Assembly (NCBI GenBank): GCA_903889815.1
Contig: CAISYX010000339.1
Location: forward strand, 1 to 6,761
Direction of reading: 5' to 3'
DNA: 6,761 nt
Source of the DNA: an uncultured Gammaproteobacteria bacterium
GTDB lineage: Bacteria > Pseudomonadota > Gammaproteobacteria > Pseudomonadales > Pseudohongiellaceae
In this document: positions 1 to 5,939 of the stretch, piece after piece
Layout: the number at the start of each line of letters is the position of its first letter
How positions within the stretch are numbered: the stretch's first letter is position 1
Position numbers and translations under genes: made by a program
The notes under the pieces: generated by a model
The model's database searches: none
What the model was told of the DNA's origin: nothing
The model's input: only the letters and a program-made list of their open reading frames with translations

Positions 1-590
1 ATGTCCATGCCCGAGTGCGGTGCGCGGGGCTGGTCATTGAAAAAGCGGCGCAGGCCGAAGGAGCTGCTGCGAACCCCTTCCGCAGGCGGAAGCATGCGAA
101 AGGCAGGCTGCAACGAATCGTTCCAGCTGCTGAAAGCTGCAGCCATTTCCGCGCTCTCGCGGTTGATGCGCTCCATGTCTGCTTTGTTGGGGTTGACCTG
201 CCGCTCATTGGTGATGGTCAGGCGCTGCTCCGAGTACTGCTTGTCGGTGACAGTGAAGTGCAGAGTACTCGAGTTGCCCTGGGCATCGACAAGGGCCAAA
301 TTGTGGTTGCCGGGCGAGGCGCTCAGCGGAATCCCGACAATGGCATATTGCCTGTTCTCAAATTCCGCCAGAAGTACCCGCTCGTCGCGATATCTCGCTG
401 AAACGGTGTTCGATGCAGTGGCAAGCACGGCGACGCCACCAGGGACAGCGGCAGCAACGGGCAGGGCGTCTACCGGCACAGCCTGGGCGGCGGGCGCGAA
501 GACAAGGCTGCCAGCCAGTGCCAGTATGGCCATACCAGATGCCAGAAATGAGCGAAATCGGGGCATGGGCTCAGGGTTTCCGTGTGTCAT
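1..590 (-). CDS. Secreted M23-family metallopeptidase (partial, C-terminus beyond left edge)
   Basis: A probable zinc endopeptidase that cuts peptidoglycan cross-links, exported to the periplasm. 196 codons are visible. From the first ATG, residues 9-37 form a Sec signal peptide (MPRFRSF basic n-region, hydrophobic core, AQA cleavage site before VPVD). A beta-rich region with RYRDERVLL, IVGIPLSASPG and FTVTDKQYSEQRL follows and resembles the M23 N-terminal domain. The peptidase domain then begins with RSSSFGLRR (174-182) and RAPHSGMD; His192 and Asp196 are the first two zinc ligands. The HxH motif with the remaining ligand lies outside the window. The start at 590 overlaps the xseA stop as ATGA, which suggests translational coupling. 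An in-frame ATG at 566 would give a cleaner signal peptide, and neither start has a strong Shine-Dalgarno. The family is clear; the exact start is not. Confidence 0.9.
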   Translation of the reverse strand, partial: MTHGNPEPMPRFRSFLASGMAILALAGSLVFAPAAQAVPVDALPVAAAVPGGVAVLATASNTVSARYRDERVLLAEFENRQYAIVGIPLSASPGNHNLALVDAQGNSSTLHFTVTDKQYSEQRLTITNERQVNPNKADMERINRESAEMAAAFSSWNDSLQPAFRMLPPAEGVRSSSFGLRRFFNDQPRAPHSGMD

Positions 591-1963
591 GACTCATCAT
601 TGATCAGGGCCTCTGGCACCAGTGCCGTGATGGTACTCAGGACCACCCCGGCACCCAGTTGCGTGCGCAGTGACTGACCCGGCTGCAGGCTTGCAACGCT
701 GCGGACCACCTGCTGCCGGGCGTCGAAAGTGATGCTGTAGCCGCGGCGCAGAGTCTGCAGCGGGCTTACGCTGTCGAGGCTGCGCGCCAGTTGCCCCAGC
801 GCTGCCTGCTGCCGGTGCAGGGTTTGCAGCATCGCGCGTTGCAGCCTGTGGCCAAGGGCCTCCTGGCGCAACAGCTGCTGGCGGATAGCTGTGACTGGTG
901 AGAGCAGGCTGAGTCGCTGCCGGAGTCTCTCCAGCGCATTGGCCGTGTGTGCCAGACGATGGCGGGTGGCGCGCTGCAGACGTCCTTCCAGCATATCCAG
1001 AGCCTGGGCGTGCTCCTGCAGGCGACGGCCGGGATGCTTCAACTGACGGGTCAGCCACAGCAGCTGGCGCGTGTCCCGCTGCAGGCGATCACCGATCAGC
1101 TTGCGAAACACCAGCGCGAAGCCTTCCAGTGTCTGCAGCATCTCGTTCTGATCGGGGCTGAGCAGCTCCGCGGCGGCGGATGGCGTGGGAGCACGCAGGT
1201 CGGCCACGAAGTCGGCAATGGTGAAATCCGTCTCGTGGCCTACGGCACTGACCACCGGCAGGCTGCTGTCGTGAATTGCCCGCGCCACACTCTCCTCGTT
1301 GAAGGCCTGCAGGTCTTCCAGCGAACCGCCTCCGCGTCCCACGATCAGCACGTCCAGCCCCAACTCTGCTTGTCTGCGGTTGGCGGTAGCGATGGCTTTC
1401 ACGATGGCGGCTGGCGCCTCGGCGCCTTGTACCGCCACTGGCAGCAAGGTGATGCGGATGGCCGGAAAACGGCGGCGCAGCACACTGATGATGTCGCGAA
1501 TGACGGCACCGGTGGCAGAGGTGATCACCCCGACATGGCGCACGTGCTCGGGAAGAGGGCGTTTGCGCTCGCTGGCGAACAGGCCCTCGGCGGCCAGTTT
1601 CTGCTTGAGCATCTCAAAGCGACGGCGCAAGGCCCCATCGCCTGCCTCTTCCACTGATTCGGCGATCAGCTGATAGTCACCGCGCCCCTCATAGAGACTG
1701 AGGCGTCCGCGGACCAGCACCAGCATGCCGTCCCGTGGGCGGAAGCCGGCGCCCATATTGCGATTGCGAAACATGGCGCAGCGCACCTGGGAGCCTTCAT
1801 CCTTCAGGGTGAAATACCAGTGCCCCGATGCGGGCATTGCCAGATTCGATATCTCGCCTTCCACCAATACATTCGGGAAATGCCCTTCCAGCAGGGATTT
1901 CGCCATGCGGTTGAGGCTGGTGACAGACAGCGCATCTCGGGGCGGGCTTTGGGGTGACTGCAT
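587..1963 (-). CDS. xseA: Exodeoxyribonuclease VII large subunit
   Basis: Catalytic subunit of exonuclease VII, which with several small XseB subunits degrades single-stranded DNA from both ends in repair and recombination, in the cytoplasm. From the ATG at 1963 the protein has 458 residues, close to E. coli XseA. An N-terminal OB-fold (about 10-110) carries VEGEISNLAMPASGHWYFTL and QVRCAMFRN. The catalytic domain carries GVITSATGAVIRDI (145-158), VGRGGGSLEDLQAFN (208-222), VSAVGHETDFTIADFVADL (238-256) and RAPTPSAAAE (257-266). A long helical, Gln/Arg/Leu-rich coiled-coil region follows, then a C-terminal segment with SPLQTLRRGYSI. Start choice: four in-frame candidates exist (GTG 1993, ATG 1981, ATG 1975, ATG 1963), none with a strong Shine-Dalgarno. 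The 1963 start best matches the short N-terminus of E. coli XseA. The xseB gene is not here. Confidence 0.97.
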   Translation of the reverse strand: MQSPQSPPRDALSVTSLNRMAKSLLEGHFPNVLVEGEISNLAMPASGHWYFTLKDEGSQVRCAMFRNRNMGAGFRPRDGMLVLVRGRLSLYEGRGDYQLIAESVEEAGDGALRRRFEMLKQKLAAEGLFASERKRPLPEHVRHVGVITSATGAVIRDIISVLRRRFPAIRITLLPVAVQGAEAPAAIVKAIATANRRQAELGLDVLIVGRGGGSLEDLQAFNEESVARAIHDSSLPVVSAVGHETDFTIADFVADLRAPTPSAAAELLSPDQNEMLQTLEGFALVFRKLIGDRLQRDTRQLLWLTRQLKHPGRRLQEHAQALDMLEGRLQRATRHRLAHTANALERLRQRLSLLSPVTAIRQQLLRQEALGHRLQRAMLQTLHRQQAALGQLARSLDSVSPLQTLRRGYSITFDARQQVVRSVASLQPGQSLRTQLGAGVVLSTITALVPEALINDES

Positions 1964-2107
1964 TACACTTGACATCTTCATATGATACGACACGGCTCTT
2001 GCAGCTTACAAACCTCAGGTGTGACGCGGCTCGCATTCATAAAACCTTAATGTCACCGTGGCAGGGTGTTGGGATCGAACAACTCGCCCAATCCAAGGAG
2101 AAACACC
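1964..2107. promoter_or_regulatory. Divergent intergenic region between xseA and the cytochrome b gene
   Basis: These bases separate two divergently transcribed genes, so promoters for both are expected here. I see no convincing paired -35/-10 hexamers on either strand. AT-richer patches lie around 2035-2052 (TTCATAAAACCTTAATG) and, on the minus strand, around 2005-2012. A short palindrome, ACCTCAGGT, is at 2012-2020. No FNR, Fur or other regulator box was recognised. If xseA starts at the upstream GTG, the region shortens by 30 bases. Confidence 0.4.
2095..2100 (+). promoter_or_regulatory. Ribosome binding site of the cytochrome b gene
   Basis: A perfect AAGGAG lies 7 bases before the ATG at 2108. 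It fixes the start there rather than at the in-frame ATG at 2066, which has no comparable signal and would add 14 poorly conserved-looking residues. Confidence 0.85.
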
Positions 2108-2878
2108 ATGAGTGACAAGAAAGCGCGGATCCCTGCTTCCCAACCGGCTCAAATGCTGCATTCCTATGCAGTCTGGGACGCGGGAGTGCGCTGGTTCCAC
2201 TGGATCAACGTGCTGTGCGTGCTGGGGCTGATTGCCGTTGGCATCGTCATTCTCAGTGGCTCGGCGCTGGGTCTGAGCAGTGAGGGCAAGGTGGACCTGA
2301 AGATTCTGCATGCGTGGATTGGTTATGTATTCGCCCTGAACCTGCTGTGGCGCATTATCTGGGGGTTCATCGGTAATCCTTATTCCCGCTGGACTGCGGT
2401 GTTGCCTGGTGGCCGCGGCTATGGCACGGCTTTGCGGGAATGGGTTTCCGGCGCGAAGGCCGGACACCCGCCAGCCTACAAGGGGCACAACCCGGTGGGC
2501 CGCCTGATGCTGGCCCTGCTGTTTTTTCTGCTGGGCGTGCAGATGATTACCGGCCTGGTGCTGGCTGGAACTGACTTGTATTTCCCACCATTCGGCCATG
2601 AGTTTGCGGAATGGGCCACTGCGGCGGGTGAGGACCATACGAAACTGGAGGGCCTGGTGCCGGGGGCCAAGGAGATGCTGGACCCGGAAGGCTATGCGTC
2701 CATGCGGCGCTTTCGCGAACCCTTCATCGAGATTCACGAGATTGGCTTCTGGGCCATGCTGCTGGCAATTGTCGTGCACATCGGTGCCGTGGTGGTGAGC
2801 GATGTGAAGGAAGGCAATGGCCTGATTTCTGCCATGTTCAGCGGTCGCAAGGTGTTTTCTGAAAAACCCCGTGACTGA
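2108..2878 (+). CDS. Cytochrome b561-type di-haem membrane protein (Ni_hydr_CYTB-like)
   Basis: A 256-residue inner-membrane cytochrome b of the family that includes Ni/Fe-hydrogenase cytochrome b subunits. It likely passes electrons between the quinone pool and a periplasmic partner. Four hydrophobic segments lie at about 33-52, 67-88, 131-153 and 211-231. Histidines sit where the family's four haem ligands are expected: VRWFHWINV (His31), ILHAWIGYVFALN (His68), IEIHEIGF (His210) and IVVHIGAVV (His224), enough for two b haems. GHNPVGRLM (126-134), before the third helix, is also typical. With a cytoplasmic N-terminus, the long acidic loop between helices 3 and 4 (about 154-209) faces the periplasm and could contact a redox partner. 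No cytochrome c, hydrogenase or catalytic subunit lies beside it, so its partner is unknown. The family call is firm; the role is inferred. Confidence 0.88.
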   Translation: MSDKKARIPASQPAQMLHSYAVWDAGVRWFHWINVLCVLGLIAVGIVILSGSALGLSSEGKVDLKILHAWIGYVFALNLLWRIIWGFIGNPYSRWTAVLPGGRGYGTALREWVSGAKAGHPPAYKGHNPVGRLMLALLFFLLGVQMITGLVLAGTDLYFPPFGHEFAEWATAAGEDHTKLEGLVPGAKEMLDPEGYASMRRFREPFIEIHEIGFWAMLLAIVVHIGAVVVSDVKEGNGLISAMFSGRKVFSEKPRD

Positions 2879-2885
2879 GTTGCTC

Positions 2886-2904
2886 TCTTAATACTGCATT
2901 AAGA
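2886..2904. repeat. Perfect 7-bp dyad, candidate operator
   Basis: TCTTAAT-ACTGC-ATTAAGA is a perfect dyad with 7-base arms and a 5-base centre. It starts 8 bases after the cytochrome b stop and about 50 bases before the operon's first start codon. Its size and AT-rich arms suit a dimeric transcription regulator. It is too AT-rich, and has no T-run after it, to be a good intrinsic terminator. A weak promoter-like pair (TTAATA at 2888, TCTAAA at 2912, 18-base spacer) would overlap it, but that pair is poor. Confidence 0.4.
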
Positions 2905-2922
2905 TTCACTGTCTAAAGTGGC

Positions 2923-2959
2923 GACATGATCCAGCCAAAACGGAGTCCACGATCATGTC
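2923..2959. repeat. 9-bp inverted repeat enclosing the Shine-Dalgarno and covering the start codon
   Basis: GACATGATC at 2923-2931 is perfectly complementary in inverted order to GATCATGTC at 2951-2959, with 19 bases between. The loop holds the CGGAG ribosome binding site (2941-2945). The right arm contains the ATG (2955-2957) of the operon's first gene. In RNA this would be a 9-bp stem pairing the start codon; in DNA it could be a regulator dyad. The repeat is seen directly; its function is inferred. Confidence 0.5.
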
Positions 2960-3683
2960 AGCCACGCAAGTTTGTCTCAGCATCGTCAGCACTGCAGGTC
3001 TCGACACTTTCTCGCCAGCCGCGCAATCCGCGCCTGCACCGCAGCTCAGTCTGCATGATCAGCAGGCGCTGCATCGCCAGAGCCTTGAGCAATTCATTCA
3101 TTCCCGCTACGCGGAAACCTACAGCGCCGACATCACGCACTTTCTGCCACTGCTGATGGCCAGCTGGCAGAACAGCGATGTGCAGGGCGTGCTGGGTTTG
3201 CGACCAGGCCAATGCGGACACTTCTTCGTTGAGAACTATCTGACGGCCCCGCTGGAAGCACTGGTATCAGAGCGCACCGGCGAGACAGTGTCCCGCGCTA
3301 AGCTCATCGAAACCGGCAACCTGGCCGGCACCCGCGGCAGCAGCCAGCTGCTGTTCATCGTGCTGACGGATGTGCTGTATCGCGCCGGCTTTCGCTGGGT
3401 CACGTTTACCGCCACTGCGCAGGTCAGCGCACTGCTGCACCGCCTTGGCTTTGCCCCCCAGGAAATCTGTGAGGCTGACCCGATCTGTCTGGGTGAGCAG
3501 GCGCAGTCCTGGGGCAGTTACTACGCCAATCGCCCATGGGTGGTGATAGGCGACGTCGCTCAGGCTTACAGAACCCTGCAGCGCAACGAATTCGCCCTCA
3601 AGCTGCTGAGCGAGCATGCCGACGAGATCGACGCCATCGTTGCGCAACTGCAGCCCTTCAGCAAGGAAAGCAGCCATGGATAA
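2955..3683 (+). CDS. 'Thermostable hemolysin' family protein, probable GNAT/LuxI-like acyltransferase
   Basis: A 242-residue protein I recognise as the thermostable hemolysin family (PF12261), named after a Vibrio haemolysin. No signal peptide or membrane segment is visible, which does not suit a secreted pore former. The sequence instead looks like an N-acyltransferase fold: DVQGVLGLRPG (75-85) and HFFVENYLTAPLEAL (89-103) resemble LuxI/GNAT strands, and LIETGNLAGTRGSSQLL (117-133) followed by LYRAGFRWVTFTAT (141-154) and ALLHRLGFAP (159-168) resembles the acyl-CoA-binding core and the closing 'RLGF' element. The end is family-typical: EADPICLG, SWGSYYANRPWVVIGD (185-200). CGGAG lies 9 bases before the ATG. 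It heads the operon and overlaps the synthetase gene by 8 bases, which argues for a biosynthetic role. Family membership is likely; the activity is inferred. Confidence 0.82.
   Translation: MSATQVCLSIVSTAGLDTFSPAAQSAPAPQLSLHDQQALHRQSLEQFIHSRYAETYSADITHFLPLLMASWQNSDVQGVLGLRPGQCGHFFVENYLTAPLEALVSERTGETVSRAKLIETGNLAGTRGSSQLLFIVLTDVLYRAGFRWVTFTATAQVSALLHRLGFAPQEICEADPICLGEQAQSWGSYYANRPWVVIGDVAQAYRTLQRNEFALKLLSEHADEIDAIVAQLQPFSKESSHG
3663..3668 (+). promoter_or_regulatory. Ribosome binding site of the acyl-CoA synthetase-like gene
   Basis: AAGGAA lies 7 bases before the ATG at 3676, inside the end of the upstream gene. It favours 3676 over the in-frame ATG at 3616, whose extra 20 residues (rich in Arg, Ser and Thr) do not resemble an AMP-binding enzyme N-terminus. 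Confidence 0.75.
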
Positions 3684-5262
3684 GCTCTGGGACGCCATCA
3701 ACATACAGGCAGCTTCGCGCCCGGACGAACCCGCGATCATGGTGTTCGATGCGGCTCTGCAAACAGCCCTTACCTGGCAACAGCTGCAGCACGAAGTGCG
3801 CCGTCTGGTGTGGCGTCTGCGCAAGGACAAGGTCAAGGTGCTGGCTCTTGCTGCCGACAATGCCCCCGCGTGGATCGTGGCCGACGTGGCATGCGCCATG
3901 GCTGGGATCACCTTGTTGCCGCTGCCGGGCTTTTTTGCCCCCGGCCAGTTGCAGCATGCACTGGCAACTGTTCCGGTGGATGCTGTGCTGTATGACGCGA
4001 CGCTGCCTGCCGGCGTCCTTGATGCAAACGGGACGAAGCTCAGCGCACCAGAGCCGCTGTTCGGCCTGCTGTATCAACTTATTCCCAGAACAGAGGGCGA
4101 GCTCGCGCAGCGCGCCGCTTCACTGCCTGCGGGCACCCGCAAGATTACGTTTACCTCTGGGTCCACCGGCACTCCGAAAGGCGCCTGCCTGAGTGAGGCG
4201 CACATGCAGGCGGTGACGGACTCCATCGTGTCTGCGACGCAGCAATGCGAAATTACCCGTCACCAGTGTGTACTGCCGCTGGCGACATTGCTGGAGAATA
4301 TTGCCGGCGTACATGCGCCGCTGCGCTCTGGCGCCACCGTCATCGTGGCAAAGCAGCAAACCCTGGGCTTCAACGGCGCCACAGGCTTCGCTCTCCCGAC
4401 GTTTCTCGATGTGCTGGCGCACTGCCGGCCGCACAGCATGATTCTGATTCCCCAGCTGCTGGAAGCGTTGGTCATGAGCTGTGAAGCCGGCTGGAAGCTG
4501 CCGGATTCGCTGCGCTTTGTCGCGGTGGGCGGTGCCACGGTCAATCCGGCGCTGCTGGAGCGCGCCTGGCAGTTTGGCATTCCTGTGCATGAAGGCTACG
4601 GCCTGTCTGAATGTGGCTCGGTGGTCAGTCTCAACACGCCAGGGCAGCGTCGCAACGGCAGCCTGGGCAGGCCACTGCCCCATCTGCGTGTCGAGATCAT
4701 CGACGGCGAGATCAACACCTTCGGCCCCCGCTTTCTGGGTTACGCCGGCGACAAGGAGTCCTGGCACGAGGCGGACGACGACACGCCGTTCGCCACCGGA
4801 GATCTGGGCTACCAGGACAGCAATGGCTATCTGTACTTTACGGGGCGCCGCAAGAATCTGCTGGTCACCAGCTTTGGCCGCAACATCAGCCCCGAGTGGA
4901 TCGAGACTCAGCTCGCGGCCAGCCCGCTGATTGCTCAGTGCATCGTGCTGGGCGACTCGCGTCCCTACTGCGTGGCGCTGGTGCTGCCACGGCAGGCCGG
5001 CATCAGCGATGCCCGGATTTCAGAAAACATCGCCGGCATCAATGCCGCGTTGCCAGACTATGCGCGCATCCGCCGCTGGGCACGCCTGGAGGCTCCCCTG
5101 GCGCGTGGCACAGGCCTCGAGACTGATTTGACGACCAGCAATGGCCGGCCACGCCGCGCCCAGATTGCCGCGCGTTTTGCCGCCACCATCGACGCGCTGT
5201 ATGCCGCGTCCAACGACATTCACAAGCACACTCACGAGGAGATCGTTCACCATGTTCTATGA
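3676..5262 (+). CDS. AMP-binding acyl-CoA synthetase-like enzyme (ANL superfamily)
   Basis: A 528-residue adenylate-forming enzyme, expected to activate a carboxylic acid (probably a fatty acid) with ATP to the acyl-AMP and then the CoA thioester. Core motifs are in order: phosphate loop TFTSGSTGTPKGA (158-170), PLATLLENIAG (201-211), VAVGGATVN (282-290), HEGYGLSECGS (305-315), LGYAGDK (354-360), the ATP-ribose Asp in FATGDLGY (372-379), and hinge motif YFTGRRKNLLVTSFGRNISP (387-406). The C-terminal lid has LTTSNGRPRRAQI (485-497), so Arg491 stands where most family members have the catalytic A10 lysine. No carrier-protein domain is fused, and it is a little shorter than FadD-type synthetases. 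It overlaps the upstream gene by 8 bases and the downstream gene by 11, indicating coupled translation. The substrate cannot be read from the sequence; it might hand on acyl-AMP rather than acyl-CoA. Confidence 0.92.
   Translation: MDKLWDAINIQAASRPDEPAIMVFDAALQTALTWQQLQHEVRRLVWRLRKDKVKVLALAADNAPAWIVADVACAMAGITLLPLPGFFAPGQLQHALATVPVDAVLYDATLPAGVLDANGTKLSAPEPLFGLLYQLIPRTEGELAQRAASLPAGTRKITFTSGSTGTPKGACLSEAHMQAVTDSIVSATQQCEITRHQCVLPLATLLENIAGVHAPLRSGATVIVAKQQTLGFNGATGFALPTFLDVLAHCRPHSMILIPQLLEALVMSCEAGWKLPDSLRFVAVGGATVNPALLERAWQFGIPVHEGYGLSECGSVVSLNTPGQRRNGSLGRPLPHLRVEIIDGEINTFGPRFLGYAGDKESWHEADDDTPFATGDLGYQDSNGYLYFTGRRKNLLVTSFGRNISPEWIETQLAASPLIAQCIVLGDSRPYCVALVLPRQAGISDARISENIAGINAALPDYARIRRWARLEAPLARGTGLETDLTTSNGRPRRAQIAARFAATIDALYAASNDIHKHTHEEIVHHVL
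5236..5241 (+). promoter_or_regulatory. Ribosome binding site of the haem-oxygenase-like oxidase gene
   Basis: GAGGAG lies 10 bases before the ATG at 5252, within the last codons of the synthetase gene. It supports 5252 over an in-frame upstream ATG at 5141, which would add 37 residues unlike the family. Confidence 0.75.
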
Positions 5263-5929
5263 CATTCTGAAACAGGAAACCGCCCCCGAGCAGAACCAGC
5301 TGGTGCGCAGCGAGATCATCACCCGCTGCATGGCCCGCAATGTGACGCTTGACGAATACATCGCCTACCTGACCCAGGCTTACCACCATGTGAAGTTCAC
5401 CGTGCCGCTGTTGATGGCCGTGGGCGCCCGTCTGCCCGAGAGCCGCGAGTGGCTGCGGGTGGCGGTGGCCGAGTACATCGAGGAAGAAATCGGCCACCAG
5501 GAGTGGATTCTCAACGACATCGCCGCCTGCGGCGGTGACAAGGAATCCGTGCGCCGCAGTCAGCCTGCCATGCAGACTGAACTGATGATCGCCTACGCGT
5601 GGGACATGGTCATGCGCCGTGACCCGATCGGCTTCTTCGGCATGGTGCACGTCCTGGAAGGCACCAGCGTCAATCTGGCCGACCACGCGGCCGATCAGAT
5701 CAAGGCGGCACTCAATCTGCCGGAGCGAGCGTTCAGCTATCTGCGCTCCCACGGCAGCATCGATCAGTCGCACATCCAGCATCTGGAAAATCTGATGAAC
5801 CGCTTCACCGACCCGGACGACCAGGCCTTGCTGCTGCACAGCACGAAAATGTTCTACCGGCTTTACAAAGGCGTGTTCGACAGCGTGCTGGAGATTCCTT
5901 CCAGCGCCGCCGTGCGCAGCGCCGCCTGA
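5252..5929 (+). CDS. Haem-oxygenase-like diiron oxidase/oxygenase (TenA-like, PF14518-type)
   Basis: A 225-residue, all-helical soluble protein of the haem-oxygenase/TenA fold, in the group often labelled 'iron-containing redox enzyme'. Characterised members such as UndA, CADD and the SznF central domain use iron and O2 to oxidise small molecules. The metal-ligand pattern is visible: a Glu-rich helix ending EYIEEEIGHQEW (74-85, with Glu79 and His82 as ExxH), VHVLEGTSV with Glu136, and SHGSIDQSH with His167, Asp171 and His174 (HxxxDxxH). AYHHVKF (44-50) and WILNDIAACGGD (85-96) are also family-like. The HxxxDxxH set argues against a thiaminase (TenA proper) and against haem degradation. It sits between an acyl-activating enzyme and a reductase, which suggests oxidation of an acyl-derived intermediate. 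Fold and metal binding are likely; substrate and reaction are unknown. Confidence 0.82.
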   Translation: MFYDILKQETAPEQNQLVRSEIITRCMARNVTLDEYIAYLTQAYHHVKFTVPLLMAVGARLPESREWLRVAVAEYIEEEIGHQEWILNDIAACGGDKESVRRSQPAMQTELMIAYAWDMVMRRDPIGFFGMVHVLEGTSVNLADHAADQIKAALNLPERAFSYLRSHGSIDQSHIQHLENLMNRFTDPDDQALLLHSTKMFYRLYKGVFDSVLEIPSSAAVRSAA

Positions 5930-5933
5930 GGAG
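5928..5933 (+). promoter_or_regulatory. Ribosome binding site of the SDR gene
   Basis: GAGGAG overlaps the stop codon of the oxidase gene and lies 6 bases before the ATG at 5940, so terminating ribosomes could restart directly. Confidence 0.8.
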
Positions 5934-5939
5934 TCCCAG

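Noticed and set aside
1..603. Plus-strand open frame of 200 codons at the left edge
   Set aside because: The minus strand encodes an M23 peptidase with signal peptide and zinc ligands in the same bases; the plus-strand translation has no recognisable features.
947..1657. Plus-strand open frames opposite xseA
   Set aside because: xseA is unmistakable by motif here, and the opposite frames have no family features.
2015..2779. Minus-strand open frame of about 254 codons opposite the cytochrome b gene
   Set aside because: Its composition (Gln- and His-rich, no hydrophobic core, no motif) is typical of the complement of a membrane protein gene, and the plus-strand gene has a perfect ribosome binding site and haem ligands.
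2886..2904. Dyad after the cytochrome b stop as an intrinsic terminator
   Set aside because: The arms are AT-rich, the stem is only 7 bp and no T-run follows, so it fits an operator better. Read-through from the cytochrome gene into the operon stays possible.
2926..3156. Small plus-strand frame starting at the ATG in the left arm of the inverted repeat
   Set aside because: It overlaps the first operon gene in another frame, has no ribosome binding site of its own, and its translation is a low-complexity Arg/Ser/Pro mix.
5252..5929. Calling the third operon gene tenA (thiaminase II) or a haem oxygenase
   Set aside because: The HxxxDxxH plus Glu pattern indicates a metal site that TenA lacks, and no thiamine genes are nearby. 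The sequence lacks the features that would single out haem degradation.
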